Assembly: GCF_024124905.1 (NCBI RefSeq)
Contig: NZ_JAMXST010000005.1
Span: 62,001-126,000, forward strand
Length of the DNA stretch: 64,000 bases
DNA from: Cellulosimicrobium cellulans
GTDB taxonomy: Bacteria > Actinomycetota > Actinomycetes > Actinomycetales > Cellulomonadaceae
Reading direction: 5' to 3'
Of the stretch, positions 54,499-63,428 are shown piece after piece. Every line of letters starts with the position of its first letter. Within the stretch, counting starts at the first letter, position 1. The notes under the pieces were generated by a model, which was not told the origin of the DNA, made no database searches, and saw nothing but the letters and a program-made list of their open reading frames with translations. The position numbers were made by a program, and so were the translations under genes.

Positions 54499-56169
54499 AT
54501 GAGGTTGAAGGCCTCCGCGATCGCCCTCGGCATCGCGACAGCACTCGTGCTGACCGGCTGCTCGTCGTCCGGCGGCAACGACGACGACAGCACGACCAGC
54601 TCCGGCGAGGGCGCCGCCCTCACCATCGCCAAGCCGGACGGAGCGATCGCGACCGAGTCGAACAACCCGTGGATCGGCGACTCGTCCGCGCTCAAGCTCG
54701 GCTACGTCAACGCGATCTACGAGCCCGTCGGCATCGTCAACGTCGTCAACCCGTCGGACGAGATCCGCCCCTGGCTCGCGTCCGAGATCACGTGGTCGGA
54801 GGACTACACGTCGGTGACGCTCACGACCCGCGAGGGCGTGAAGTGGAGCGACGGCAAGGACCTCACGGCCGACGACATCGCGTACTCGTACCAGATCCTC
54901 GTCGACACGCCCGAGCTCAACACCGCGGCGCTCGACATCACGGACGTCGCCGTGGACGGCGACAAGGTCACCGTCACGTTCGGCACGCCGATGTTCGCCA
55001 AGCAGGACAAGGTGCTGCACCGGTTCGTCGTCCCGAAGCACGTGTGGGAGGGCGTCGCCGACCCGACGACGGAGACGAACCCCGACCCCGTCGGCACCGG
55101 CCCCTACACGCTGACGAGCTTCAGCACGGAGAGCGTCCAGCTCGACGCGCGCGACGACTACTGGGGCGGCGAGCTCGCGGTCCCGACGCTGTACTACGTC
55201 TCCTACAACGACAACAGCGCCCTGACGACGGCGCTCGCCAACGGCGACGCGGACTGGGCGCAGGCGTTCCTCCCGAACGTGCAGTCGGCGTTCGTGGACA
55301 AGGACCCGGAGCACAACGTGTACTGGGCCCCCGCCGGCCTCGGCATCGACGCGATGTTCGTCAACACGACCAAGAAGCCGTTCGACGACGTCGCGTTCCG
55401 CCAGGCCGTGAACATGGTCATCGACCGCGAGCAGCACCAGCAGATCGCCCGCGAGGGCGGCGTCCCGCTGCTCACCTCCGTCACGGGACTGCCGACCCCG
55501 GCCGGCGACCCGTTCATCTCGGACGAGTTCGCGGGCGAGGAGTACGAGGTCGACGTCGAGGGCGCCAAGAAGGTCCTCACCGACGCCGGGTACACGTTCG
55601 AGGGCGACACCCTGATCGACCCCGACGGCGAGCCCGTCACCTTCCAGCTCAGCGTCCCGCAGGGCTGGAACGACTACGTCACCGGCATCAGCCTCATCGC
55701 GGAGTCGGTCAAGGCGATCGGCGTCGAGGCCACGGTCGACACGCCCGACTCGGACTCGTGGTGGGCCGCCAAGGGCACTGGCGACTTCGACGCGATCCTG
55801 CACTGGACCGAGACCGGCGCGACGCCGTACGACATCTACAGCGACACGATGGACGCCCGCTGGCTCAAGCCGGTGGGTGAGGCCGCGGACTACAACTTCG
55901 GCCGCTTCGACAGCCCGGAGGCCACGGCCGCCCTCGACGCGTACCTCGCGGCGACGACGGACGAGGACCGCGCGACGGCCATCGCCGAAGCGCAGAAGAT
56001 CTTCGTGGACCAGGTCCCGGTCATGCCGATCGGCACGCGCCCGTTCATCACGGAGTTCAACACGCGCAACTACGTCGGCTGGCCGAGCGACGACGACCCG
56101 TACATCAACGCGGACCCGACGCAGCCGACCGCGGTGCTCATCCTCACCCAGCTCAAGCCGGCCGAGTGA
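54499..56169 (+). CDS. Extracellular substrate-binding lipoprotein (SBP_bac_5 family)
   Basis: 556 aa from ATG at 54499 with AAGGAG upstream. The lipobox LTGC puts the lipid-modified Cys at 21. SBP_bac_5 features: IRPWLASEITWSEDYTSVTL, TLREGVKWSDGKDLTADDI, and PVGTGPYTLTSF with DYWGG. Family members bind oligopeptides or, next to glycosidases, cello- or beta-gluco-oligosaccharides. The GH3 neighbour favours sugars. An 18-bp-stem hairpin follows the stop. Confidence 0.93.
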   Translation: MRLKASAIALGIATALVLTGCSSSGGNDDDSTTSSGEGAALTIAKPDGAIATESNNPWIGDSSALKLGYVNAIYEPVGIVNVVNPSDEIRPWLASEITWSEDYTSVTLTTREGVKWSDGKDLTADDIAYSYQILVDTPELNTAALDITDVAVDGDKVTVTFGTPMFAKQDKVLHRFVVPKHVWEGVADPTTETNPDPVGTGPYTLTSFSTESVQLDARDDYWGGELAVPTLYYVSYNDNSALTTALANGDADWAQAFLPNVQSAFVDKDPEHNVYWAPAGLGIDAMFVNTTKKPFDDVAFRQAVNMVIDREQHQQIAREGGVPLLTSVTGLPTPAGDPFISDEFAGEEYEVDVEGAKKVLTDAGYTFEGDTLIDPDGEPVTFQLSVPQGWNDYVTGISLIAESVKAIGVEATVDTPDSDSWWAAKGTGDFDAILHWTETGATPYDIYSDTMDARWLKPVGEAADYNFGRFDSPEATAALDAYLAATTDEDRATAIAEAQKIFVDQVPVMPIGTRPFITEFNTRNYVGWPSDDDPYINADPTQPTAVLILTQLKPAE

Positions 56170-56173
56170 GGTC

Positions 56174-56211
56174 ACCGAGGCCCGCGCGGCGCACGCCGCG
56201 CGGGCCTCGGT
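56174..56211 (+). terminator. Intercistronic hairpin after the binding-protein gene
   Basis: An 18-bp perfect stem of ACCGAGGCCCGCGCGGCG and its complement with a 2-nt loop, 4 bp after the stop, and no U-run. Since the importer genes continue downstream, it is more likely a stabilising or attenuating structure that raises the binding protein level than a full terminator. Confidence 0.7.
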
Positions 56212-56247
56212 GCGGCCCAGCCCCCCGCACAGAAACAGGTAGGACGA

Positions 56248-57138
56248 GTGAACACCGAACCCCTGCTGACCGTCTCGAGCTTCAGCGTGGTCTACGACGT
56301 CGACCCGCCGGTCGAGGCCGTCAGCGACGTCTCCCTCACGCTGCACCGCGGGGAGATCCTCGGCCTCGCCGGCGAGTCCGGCTGCGGCAAGACGTCGCTC
56401 GCGTACGGCATCCAGCGGCTGCTCAAGCCGCCGGCCGTGATCCCCTCGGGATCGGCGATCTTCCACGACGAGTCGGGCGAGGACGTCGACCTCAACGCGC
56501 TCGACGACGACGCGATGCGCCGGTTCCGCTGGGACAAGGCGTCGATGGTGTTCCAGGGGGCGATGAACGCGCTCAACCCCGTCGCGACCATCGGCAAGCA
56601 GCTCGGCGACGTGTTCGAGACGCACCGCCCCCGCATGAGCAAGGCCGAGCGGACCGAGGAGAGCGCCCAGCTCCTCGACCTCGTCGGCGTCGGGCGCGAC
56701 CGCCTGCGCTCCTACCCGCACGAGCTCTCCGGCGGCATGCGCCAGCGCGTCATGATCGCCATGGCCCTGGCGCTCAAGCCCCAGCTCATGATCATGGACG
56801 AGCCGACGACGGCGCTCGACGTCCTCGTGCAGCGCGAGATCCTCCAGCAGATCTCCGACCTGCGGAAGCAGTTCGGCTTCTCGGTCATCTTCATCACGCA
56901 CGACCTCCCGCTGCTCCTCGAGATCTCCGACCGGATCGCGGTCATGCGCCAGGGCCGGATCGTCGAGCTCGACACCGCGTCGAACATCTACCACCACGCC
57001 CAGCACGAGTACACCCGCAAGCTCCTCGGCTCGTTCCCGAGCCTCACCGGAGAGCGGGGCGGGTTCGTGCGTGGCCGGTCGGAGCCCGCGGCCACGGCCG
57101 CGAGCACGGCCACGACCAGCGCAGGAGGCCAGGCCTGA
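56248..57138 (+). CDS. ABC importer ATPase (OppD/DppD-like)
   Basis: 296 aa from GTG at 56248. Walker A GESGCGKTS, signature LSGGMRQRV, Walker B LMIMDEPTTALD, H-loop ITHDLPL, and the OppD-type linker HEYTRKLLGSFPSL. The OppD C-terminal Fe-S cysteines are not seen. It pairs with the next ATPase. A 1-bp overlap (TGATG) joins them. Confidence 0.94.
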   Translation: MNTEPLLTVSSFSVVYDVDPPVEAVSDVSLTLHRGEILGLAGESGCGKTSLAYGIQRLLKPPAVIPSGSAIFHDESGEDVDLNALDDDAMRRFRWDKASMVFQGAMNALNPVATIGKQLGDVFETHRPRMSKAERTEESAQLLDLVGVGRDRLRSYPHELSGGMRQRVMIAMALALKPQLMIMDEPTTALDVLVQREILQQISDLRKQFGFSVIFITHDLPLLLEISDRIAVMRQGRIVELDTASNIYHHAQHEYTRKLLGSFPSLTGERGGFVRGRSEPAATAASTATTSAGGQA

Positions 57139-57941
57139 TGACCACCCTCGAGTTCTCGCACGTCAGCAAGAAGTATAAGGTCCGGGGCTCCGGCGACCTG
57201 CTCGCGCTCGACGACGTCAGCTTCACGCTCACCTCGGGGCGCACCATCGCGCTCGTCGGGCAGAGCGGCAGCGGCAAGTCGACGATCGCGAAGATCCTCA
57301 CGCAGCTCGAGCGCGCCACGTCCGGCGAGATCCTGCTCGACGGCGCCCCCATCCCCCGCCGGGGACGGGCGCTGCGCCGCTACCGGCAGCAGATCCGCAT
57401 GGTCTTCCAGGACCCGTTCGCGTCGCTCAACCCGTACCACACGATCCGCCACCACCTCGAGCGCCCGCTGCGCCTCGACCACGTGGTCCCGAAGGACGAG
57501 ATCGACGCCGAGGTGCACCGCCTCCTCGACCGCGTCCACCTCGACGGCGGCGTCGTGGAACGCCGCCCGCACGAGCTGTCCGGCGGTCAGCGCCAGCGCG
57601 TCGCGATCGCGCGCGCCCTCGCGTCGCGCCCGTCGCTGCTCATCGCCGACGAGCCGGTCTCGATGCTCGACGTGTCGATCCGCCTCGGCGTGCTCAACCT
57701 CCTCGCCGAGCTCCAGCGCGAGGCGAACCTCGGGGTCCTCTACATCACGCACGACCTGGCGACCGCACGCCACTTCAGCGACGAGATCATGGTCCTGCAC
57801 CACGGCAAGGTCGTGGAGCACGGCCCGGCCGACGACGTGATCCTCGACCCCCAGCACCCCTACACCCGCGCGCTACGCGATGCCTCGCCCAACCCGGAGG
57901 TCCACTTCTCCGGCACCGGCCCCGCATCGTCGAGGAGCTGA
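57138..57941 (+). CDS. ABC importer ATPase (OppF/DppF-like)
   Basis: 267 aa from ATG at 57138. Walker A GQSGSGKST, Q-loop FQDPFASLNP, signature LSGGQRQRV, Walker B LLIADEPVSMLD, and H-loop ITHDLATARH. The HPYTRALRDASP motif is the OppF-type C-terminus. It provides the second ATPase of the importer heterodimer. Confidence 0.95.
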   Translation: MTTLEFSHVSKKYKVRGSGDLLALDDVSFTLTSGRTIALVGQSGSGKSTIAKILTQLERATSGEILLDGAPIPRRGRALRRYRQQIRMVFQDPFASLNPYHTIRHHLERPLRLDHVVPKDEIDAEVHRLLDRVHLDGGVVERRPHELSGGQRQRVAIARALASRPSLLIADEPVSMLDVSIRLGVLNLLAELQREANLGVLYITHDLATARHFSDEIMVLHHGKVVEHGPADDVILDPQHPYTRALRDASPNPEVHFSGTGPASSRS

Positions 57942-57946
57942 TCCCG

Positions 57947-58930
57947 TTGCGATTCTTCGCCCGCCGCACCGCCTTCTACCTGTTCACCGCCTGGGCGGCG
58001 ATCACGATCAACTTCTTCCTGCCCCGCATGATGAAGGGCGACCCGGTCTCCGCGTACCTCGCGAAGAACCAGGGGAAGATCAGCCCCGAGGCGGCCGAGT
58101 CGTTGCGCACCCTCTTCGGGCTCGACGACGGTCGGTCGCTGTTCCAGCAGTACATCGACTACTGGGGCCTCATGCTCAGCGGCGACCTCGGTCGCTCGTT
58201 CTCCAAGGGGCTCGCCCCCGTGGGCGACGTGATCGCGGCCGCCCTGCCGTGGACGCTCGGGCTCGTCGGCATCGCGACGATCCTCAGCTTCTTCCTCGGC
58301 AGCGGCCTCGGTGCGATCATCGGCTGGCGCCGCGGAAGCAAGGCCGACGCGATCGTCCCCATCTCGACGTTCTTCTCGACCGTCCCGTACTTCTGGATGG
58401 GCCTCATCGCCATCGCGGTCTTCTCGAGCATGCTCGGCTGGTTCCCGGCGTCCCACGCGTACAGCAAGGGCGCGTCGCCCGAGTGGTCGTGGGAGTTCGC
58501 CTGGGACGTGATCCAGCACGGCACGCTGCCCGCCCTGACCATCGTCGTCGCGTCGCTGGGCGGCTGGGTGCTCGGGATGCGGAACATGATGATCACCGTC
58601 CTCGACGAGGACTACGTGACGGTCGCCCAGGCCAAGGGCCTCCCGCCGCGCAAGGTGCTCACGCGCTACGCGTCGCGCAACGCGGTGCTGCCGCAGCTGT
58701 CGAGCTTCGCGCTCTCGCTCGGCTTCATCGTCGGCGGCACGCTCGTCATGGAGCTCGTCTTCTCCTACCCCGGGGTGGGCAAGCTGCTGCTCGACGCCAC
58801 CAACGCGAAGGACTACCCGCTGATGCAGGGACTCTTCCTCGTCATCACGCTCTCGGTCCTCGTCGCGAACATCCTGGCGGACGTCGCCTACGCCGCCCTC
58901 GACCCGCGCACGCGTCAGACGGAGGCCTGA
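57947..58930 (+). CDS. ABC importer permease (OppB/DppB-like)
   Basis: 327 aa from TTG at 57947, with GAGGAG 9 nt upstream, an uncommon start that reduces expression in some genomes. Six helices; the EAA loop is VTVAQAKGLPPRKVLTRYASRN. N-terminal RRTAFYLFTAWAAITINFFLPRM and the LSGDLGRSFS element are typical of DppB. It forms the membrane channel with the next gene product. Confidence 0.93.
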   Translation: MRFFARRTAFYLFTAWAAITINFFLPRMMKGDPVSAYLAKNQGKISPEAAESLRTLFGLDDGRSLFQQYIDYWGLMLSGDLGRSFSKGLAPVGDVIAAALPWTLGLVGIATILSFFLGSGLGAIIGWRRGSKADAIVPISTFFSTVPYFWMGLIAIAVFSSMLGWFPASHAYSKGASPEWSWEFAWDVIQHGTLPALTIVVASLGGWVLGMRNMMITVLDEDYVTVAQAKGLPPRKVLTRYASRNAVLPQLSSFALSLGFIVGGTLVMELVFSYPGVGKLLLDATNAKDYPLMQGLFLVITLSVLVANILADVAYAALDPRTRQTEA

Positions 58931-58933
58931 GCC

Positions 58934-60106
58934 ATGACGTCCACCACCACGACCGCGGCGAGCGAGACCACCGCGCCCGCGACCCCGCCGGCCGCCTCGG
59001 GCGGCTCCTCCGGACGCGGCCTCGCGAGCCGCGCCGGGGCGTCGTTCGCGATGTTCCGCAACGGCAAGTCGCTCACCGGCCTCATCATCCTCGGCGTGTT
59101 CACGCTCGTGGCGATCTTCGGCGACCTCCTCGCGCCGTACGGCCCGCTCGAGAAGGACTTCACCGCGCTCAAGCAGCCGCCGTCCGCGCAGCACCTGCTC
59201 GGCACGACGCACATGGGCGAGGACGTCCTCAGCCAGATCATCTACGGCACGCGGGGCGTGCTGGTCGTCGGGTTCGTCTCCGGCATCATCGCGACGCTCG
59301 TCGCGGTGATCGTCGGGGTGACCGCCGGGTACATCGCGGGCTGGCGCAGCGAGTCCCTCTCGGCGCTCACGAACGTGTTCCTCGTGCTCCCGGGCCTGCC
59401 GCTCATGATCATCGTGGCGTCGCAGCAGGAGAACCCGAGCCTCCTCCTCGTCTCCACGGTGCTCGCGATCACGGGCTGGGCCTGGGGCGCGCGCGTCCTG
59501 CGGGCGCAGACCCTGTCGCTCCGCAACCGGGACTTCATCCAGGCGGCGCGGGCGAACGGCGAGCCGATCCACCGCATCATCGCCGTCGAGATGCTGCCGA
59601 ACCTCACCGCGATCATCGCGTCGAGCTTCGTCGGCACGGTGACCGCGGCGGTCCTCGGCCTGACGACCCTCGCCTTCATCGGGGTCATCCCCATCACGAA
59701 CCTCAACTGGGGCACGATCCTCTTCTGGGCCCAGCAGAACGGCGCCTTCCCCGACTACTGGTGGTGGTACGTCCCCGCCGGCCTGTGCATCGCGCTGCTC
59801 GGCATGGCCCTGTCGCTCATCAACTTCGGCATCGACGAGTACGTGAACCCGCGCCTGCGGTCCGCCGGCGAGCGGGCGCGAGCGATGCGCAAGAAGGGCT
59901 ACAAGGTCTCGAGCGGGATCACGACCGTCGCCGACCGCCCCGACCTGCTGGCGGGGAGCGTCACCCCGCCCCCGCCCGACGCGCCGCACGTCGACCTGCC
60001 GGGCGCTCCGGTGCACGGGGACGACATCGGCGCCGTGGCGGAGGCCGACCAGGCGACGGGCGGCCCGGACGTGATCCCGGCCGGCCGGCCGGAGCGCTTC
60101 GCGTAG
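58934..60106 (+). CDS. ABC importer permease (OppC/DppC-like)
   Basis: 390 aa from ATG at 58934. A Thr/Ala/Ser-rich 30-residue cytoplasmic N-terminus, then the OppC N-terminal domain with FRNGKSLTGLIILGVFTLVA, the LGTTHMGEDVLSQIIYGTRG element and the EAA loop DFIQAARANGEPIHRIIAVEML. A 45-residue Pro/Asp-rich tail ends the protein. Last gene of the GH3-importer operon; two hairpins follow. Confidence 0.93.
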   Translation: MTSTTTTAASETTAPATPPAASGGSSGRGLASRAGASFAMFRNGKSLTGLIILGVFTLVAIFGDLLAPYGPLEKDFTALKQPPSAQHLLGTTHMGEDVLSQIIYGTRGVLVVGFVSGIIATLVAVIVGVTAGYIAGWRSESLSALTNVFLVLPGLPLMIIVASQQENPSLLLVSTVLAITGWAWGARVLRAQTLSLRNRDFIQAARANGEPIHRIIAVEMLPNLTAIIASSFVGTVTAAVLGLTTLAFIGVIPITNLNWGTILFWAQQNGAFPDYWWWYVPAGLCIALLGMALSLINFGIDEYVNPRLRSAGERARAMRKKGYKVSSGITTVADRPDLLAGSVTPPPPDAPHVDLPGAPVHGDDIGAVAEADQATGGPDVIPAGRPERFA

Positions 60107-60123
60107 CGGGCGTCGCACAGACA

Positions 60124-60152
60124 GGTGAGGGGCCGTACCACGGCCCCTCACC
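60124..60152 (+). terminator. Terminator of the importer operon
   Basis: A perfect 12-bp stem GGTGAGGGGCCG / CGGCCCCTCACC with a 5-nt loop, 18 bp after the last importer stop. Confidence 0.78.
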
Positions 60153-60157
60153 GGCAG

Positions 60158-60232
60158 ACGGTCCCGGCACGGGACGCCGTCCGCGCCACGCCCCTGGTGC
60201 GGACGGCACGCCTCCACCCGTGCCGGGACCGT
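60158..60232. terminator. Long bidirectional hairpin between importer and exporter genes
   Basis: A 16-bp perfect outer stem ACGGTCCCGGCACGGG and its complement encloses a 13-bp inner stem with one G-T pair, making a 75-nt near-complete hairpin. It lies between convergent transcripts and can end both; it directly precedes the exporter permease stop (60247). Confidence 0.7.
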
Positions 60233-60246
60233 TCGCGTCCCTCGGG

Positions 60247-61011
60247 TCAGCGCATCTTGCGCCGGTAGATCGCGACGGCCCACGCGTAGGCGACGACGAG
60301 GATCCCGACGAGCCACGCGAGCGCGACCCAGATGTCGGAGCCGACCGGCTGCCCGCCGAACAGCGCGCGCAGCGTGTCGACGATCGCGGTGACCGGCTGG
60401 TTCTCCGCGAACCACGCGACCGGGCCCGGCATCGTGTCCGTGGGGACGAACGCGGAGCTGATGAACGGCAGGAAGATCAGCGGGTAGCTGAACGCCGAGG
60501 CGCCGTCGACCGTCTTGGCCGAGAGCCCGGCGACCACCGCGAGCCACGTCAGGGCGAGCGTGAACAGCACGAGGATGCCCAGCACGGCGAGCCACGCGCC
60601 CACCGACGCGTCGGTGCGGAACCCCATGAGGAGCGCGACGCCGACGACGATCGTCACCGAGACGAGGTTCGCCACGAGCGACGTGAGCACGTGCGCCCAC
60701 AGGACGCTGGACCGCGCGACGGGCATCGACTGGAAGCGCTCGAAGATGCCGCCCTGCAGGTCGAGGAACAGCCGGTACGACGTGTACGCGACGCCCGAGG
60801 CGACGGTGATGAGCAGGATGCCGGGCAGCATGTAGTCGATGTACGACCCGGCGGCGCCGGTGTCGATCGCGCCGCCGAGGACGTAGACGAAGAGCAGCAT
60901 GAGCGCGATCGGGGTGACGGCGGTCGTGATGATCGTGTCCGGGCTGCGCAGGATGTGGCGCAGCGAGCGGCCGGTCAGGACACGGGTGTCGGCCAGGACG
61001 TGCGTGGTCAT
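60247..61011 (-). CDS. ABC-2 type exporter permease (DrrB-like)
   Basis: 254 aa from ATG. Six helices; the conserved region FERFQSMPVARSSVLWAH lies in the cytoplasmic loop, and LPFISSAFVPTDTMPGPVAWFAENQP before the last helix pair is typical of DrrB. It overlaps the ATPase gene by 4 bp. Substrate unknown; DrrAB-type systems export amphiphilic drugs or lipids. Confidence 0.94.
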   Translation of the reverse strand: MTTHVLADTRVLTGRSLRHILRSPDTIITTAVTPIALMLLFVYVLGGAIDTGAAGSYIDYMLPGILLITVASGVAYTSYRLFLDLQGGIFERFQSMPVARSSVLWAHVLTSLVANLVSVTIVVGVALLMGFRTDASVGAWLAVLGILVLFTLALTWLAVVAGLSAKTVDGASAFSYPLIFLPFISSAFVPTDTMPGPVAWFAENQPVTAIVDTLRALFGGQPVGSDIWVALAWLVGILVVAYAWAVAIYRRKMR

Positions 61012-61838
61012 CGGAGCTCCTCTCCGGCGGGCTGGGCGCCCTCGGTGGTCGTCGGGGTCGTGGGGTCCTCGCCGGTCGCGCCGACGAGGGTGAGGAACAC
61101 GTCCTCCAGGGACGGCTGCTTCTCGACGTACTCGACCTGCGCGGGCGGCAGGAGCGCCTTGAGCTCGGCCAGGGTGCCGTTCTGGATGATGGTGCCGCGG
61201 TGCAGGATCGCGATCCGGTCCGCGAGCTGCTCGGCCTCGTCGAGGTACTGCGTGGTGAGCAGCACGGTCGTGCCGCCCTGGGCGAGCTCGCGCACCGTGG
61301 CCCAGACCTCGATGCGCGCCTGGGGGTCCAGACCGGTCGTCGGCTCGTCGAGGAAGATGACAGGCGGGTCGCCGATCAGGCTCATCGCGATGTCGAGGCG
61401 ACGGCGCATCCCGCCCGAGTAGGTCCCTGCCCGGCGCGAGCCCGCGTCCGTGAGCGAGAAGCGGGCGAGGAGGTCGTCCGCCACCTGACCGGGGTGCTTC
61501 AGGTGGCGCAGGCGCGCGACGAGCACGAGGTTCTCGCGCCCGGTGAGGACCTCGTCGACCGCGGCGAACTGCCCGGTCAGCGAGATCGACTCCCGGACCT
61601 GCCCGGGCTGCTCGACGACGTCGTACCCGTGGACGCTCGCAGCGCCCGCGTCGGGCGTGAGGAGCGTCGACAGGATGCGGACGAGCGTGGTCTTGCCCGC
61701 CCCGTTGGACCCCAGGAGCGCGAAGATGCTCCCGCGTGCCACGTCCAGGTCGACCCCACGCAGCACGTGCAGGTCGCCGAACGACTTCTCGATGCCTCGG
61801 ACCCGCACCGCGGGCTCGAGCGTCTGGTCGACTGACAT
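61008..61838 (-). CDS. ABC exporter ATPase (DrrA-like)
   Basis: 276 aa from ATG at 61836-61838. Walker A GSNGAGKTT, Q-loop SLTGQFAAVDE, signature YSGGMRRRL, Walker B VIFLDEPTTGLD, H-loop TTQYLDEAE. The GDVVDEVLTGRENL and C-terminal EDVFLTLVG are typical of daunorubicin-resistance DrrA. It is 30 bp downstream of the DUF4097 gene. Confidence 0.95.
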   Translation of the reverse strand: MSVDQTLEPAVRVRGIEKSFGDLHVLRGVDLDVARGSIFALLGSNGAGKTTLVRILSTLLTPDAGAASVHGYDVVEQPGQVRESISLTGQFAAVDEVLTGRENLVLVARLRHLKHPGQVADDLLARFSLTDAGSRRAGTYSGGMRRRLDIAMSLIGDPPVIFLDEPTTGLDPQARIEVWATVRELAQGGTTVLLTTQYLDEAEQLADRIAILHRGTIIQNGTLAELKALLPPAQVEYVEKQPSLEDVFLTLVGATGEDPTTPTTTEGAQPAGEELR

Positions 61839-61868
61839 GTCCAGGTCTCCGTCTCTCTCAGGTGGGGT

Positions 61869-62711
61869 TCAGGGCCGGCGGACGACGACGTCGCCGAAGC
61901 CGGTGCTCGCGTGGATCTCCGCGGTGGCCTCGTTCTCGACGGGCCCCTCGGTCGGGGTGAGGTGGTTGCGGACGCTGCCGTGCTCGGAGCTCGCGTCGAG
62001 GAACGCGGCCGTGCCCTCCGGCACGCCCACGTCGATCGAGCCGAACGACGTGCTGAGCGTGACGCTGCCGGACTCCAGGCGGTCGACCCGGATGCCGCCG
62101 TGGGCGGACTTGGCGGTGAGCGTGCCGAGCACCCGGGCCACGGCGATCTCGCCGTGCGCGCCCTGCACGGCGAGCGTGCCCGTCACGGCGCCGACCGTCG
62201 TCGTGCCGTTGCTGGCCTTGATGGTCCCGTCGCCGGCGATCTCGCTGATGCGCACCGAGCCGGCGCTGACCTTGACGTCCGCGGCGCCGGCGACGCGGCC
62301 GACGACGACGGACCCCGCCGAGGCCTTGAGGGCCAGCCGGTCGACGTCCTCGAGCCGGACGTCGGCGACGGAGAGCGTCATGTCGACGTCCCCGAGCGAG
62401 CCCTCGGTGTAGAGGGTGCCCGCCTTGCCGCGGAGGTCGGATCCGGCCGGGAGCTCGACGGTGATGTCGGCGGTCCCGGCCGCGAACGGCAGGACGAACT
62501 GCTTCCACGAGCCGGGGTACAGGATCGTGACGGCGTCACCGTCGCGGTCGACCCGGACGTCCTGGGCCGCGCGGACGCTGCCGGACTTCGAGGGGTCCGT
62601 CGGCAGGACCGTCACGACGACGTCGTCACGGTCGCCGGCGACGACGTGCAGGTTGGCGAAGGGCACGTCCACGACGACCGGGACGGGCTGGGAGGCGGGG
62701 AAAGTGGGCAT
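61869..62711 (-). CDS. DUF4097 family beta-helix protein
   Basis: 280 aa from ATG at 62709-62711. The sequence is a series of short beta repeats: DVRLEDVDRLALKASAGSVVV, VKVSAGSVRISEIAGDGTIK, LAVQGAHGEIAVARVLGTL, GGIRVDRLESGSVTLSTSFG. Such adhesin-like DUF4097 proteins probably form a beta-helix in the cytoplasm or envelope. No signal peptide is apparent. TGGTGTC motifs upstream suggest control by the ribbon-helix-helix gene next to it. Confidence 0.88.
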   Translation of the reverse strand: MPTFPASQPVPVVVDVPFANLHVVAGDRDDVVVTVLPTDPSKSGSVRAAQDVRVDRDGDAVTILYPGSWKQFVLPFAAGTADITVELPAGSDLRGKAGTLYTEGSLGDVDMTLSVADVRLEDVDRLALKASAGSVVVGRVAGAADVKVSAGSVRISEIAGDGTIKASNGTTTVGAVTGTLAVQGAHGEIAVARVLGTLTAKSAHGGIRVDRLESGSVTLSTSFGSIDVGVPEGTAAFLDASSEHGSVRNHLTPTEGPVENEATAEIHASTGFGDVVVRRP

Positions 62712-62727
62712 GACGGAGCTCCAACGG

Positions 62728-62746
62728 TGGTGTCGGTGTGGTGTCA
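62728..62746 (-). promoter_or_regulatory. Paired TGGTGTC(A) motifs upstream of the DUF4097 gene
   Basis: TGGTGTC (62728-62734) and TGGTGTCA (62739-62746), 11 bp (one helical turn) apart, 17 bp above the DUF4097 start. The same motif, direct or inverted, recurs at 63350-63399 upstream of the RHH gene. Confidence 0.5.
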
Positions 62747-62784
62747 GCGGATGGTGGGAGGGGCGGGCGCGCGGACCGGAGCGG

Positions 62785-63327
62785 TCAGCGCACCCAGCCG
62801 GTGACGCGGGCGGAGCCGCGCGGCTGCGGGCGGGCCTGCGCGGCCGGGCGCCCGGTGGACTGCTCGAGCGCCGCGGCGACCGCGCGCACGAGCCACGTGT
62901 TGACGGAGACGCCGTCGCGGGCGGCGGCGGTCTCGGCCTGCGTCTTGAGGTGGTCGGGCAGGCGCAGGGTCGTGCGGGTCGTGGCGCCGGACTCGGCGTC
63001 GACCGGCGCCGCGGCGGGGGTCGGCGCGGACGCCGGAGCGAGGCCGTACGCCGGCTCACCGGGAGCGCTGGGCGGGGCCGCGGAGGCCGGGGCGGCGACC
63101 ACGAACTCCGGGGCGCCGCCCCGCAGCCGCACGTCGACCGACCCGGGCGCGAGCTCCGCGGAGATCTCTCCCGCCGCGGCCGAGAGCGCGTCGAGCAGGA
63201 CGAGCCGCACGGCCGCGTCGAGAGGAGCGGTCAGCCGCTCGGCGAGCCGGCGGCCGTCGTCCCCCGCGGCGTCCGCGGCGGCGGCGAGGCGGTTCTGGAG
63301 GTCGTCGACATACGGGGTGAGGTCCAT
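62785..63327 (-). CDS. Ribbon-helix-helix (Arc/CopG-like) DNA-binding protein
   Basis: 180 aa from ATG at 63325-63327. The C-terminal half contains an RHH motif: RTTLRLPDHLKTQAETAAARD with GVSVNTWLVRAVAAALE, the strand that enters the DNA groove plus helix pair. The N-terminal part (LAERLTAPLDAAVRLVLLDAL) is helical and may be a dimerisation or partner domain. It precedes DUF4097 and the ABC exporter genes; shared TGGTGTCA motifs point to autoregulation. Confidence 0.8.
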   Translation of the reverse strand: MDLTPYVDDLQNRLAAAADAAGDDGRRLAERLTAPLDAAVRLVLLDALSAAAGEISAELAPGSVDVRLRGGAPEFVVAAPASAAPPSAPGEPAYGLAPASAPTPAAAPVDAESGATTRTTLRLPDHLKTQAETAAARDGVSVNTWLVRAVAAALEQSTGRPAAQARPQPRGSARVTGWVR

Positions 63328-63349
63328 GACGCCATCATGGCACCACGAG

Positions 63350-63399
63350 TGGTGTCATGACAACCCCTGATGGCAACATTTCGACACCACGTGACACCA
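63350..63399. promoter_or_regulatory. Cluster of TGGTGTCA/TGACACCA motifs upstream of the RHH gene
   Basis: TGGTGTCA (63350-63357), CGACACCA (63382-63389) and TGACACCA (63392-63399), with the palindrome TGTCATGACA at 63353-63362 inside. The two reverse-oriented copies are 10 bp apart, about one turn. These fit RHH binding to repeated half-sites. Confidence 0.55.
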
Positions 63400-63428
63400 G
63401 ACAGGTCTCCGCGCTGGTCAGCGTGGTG

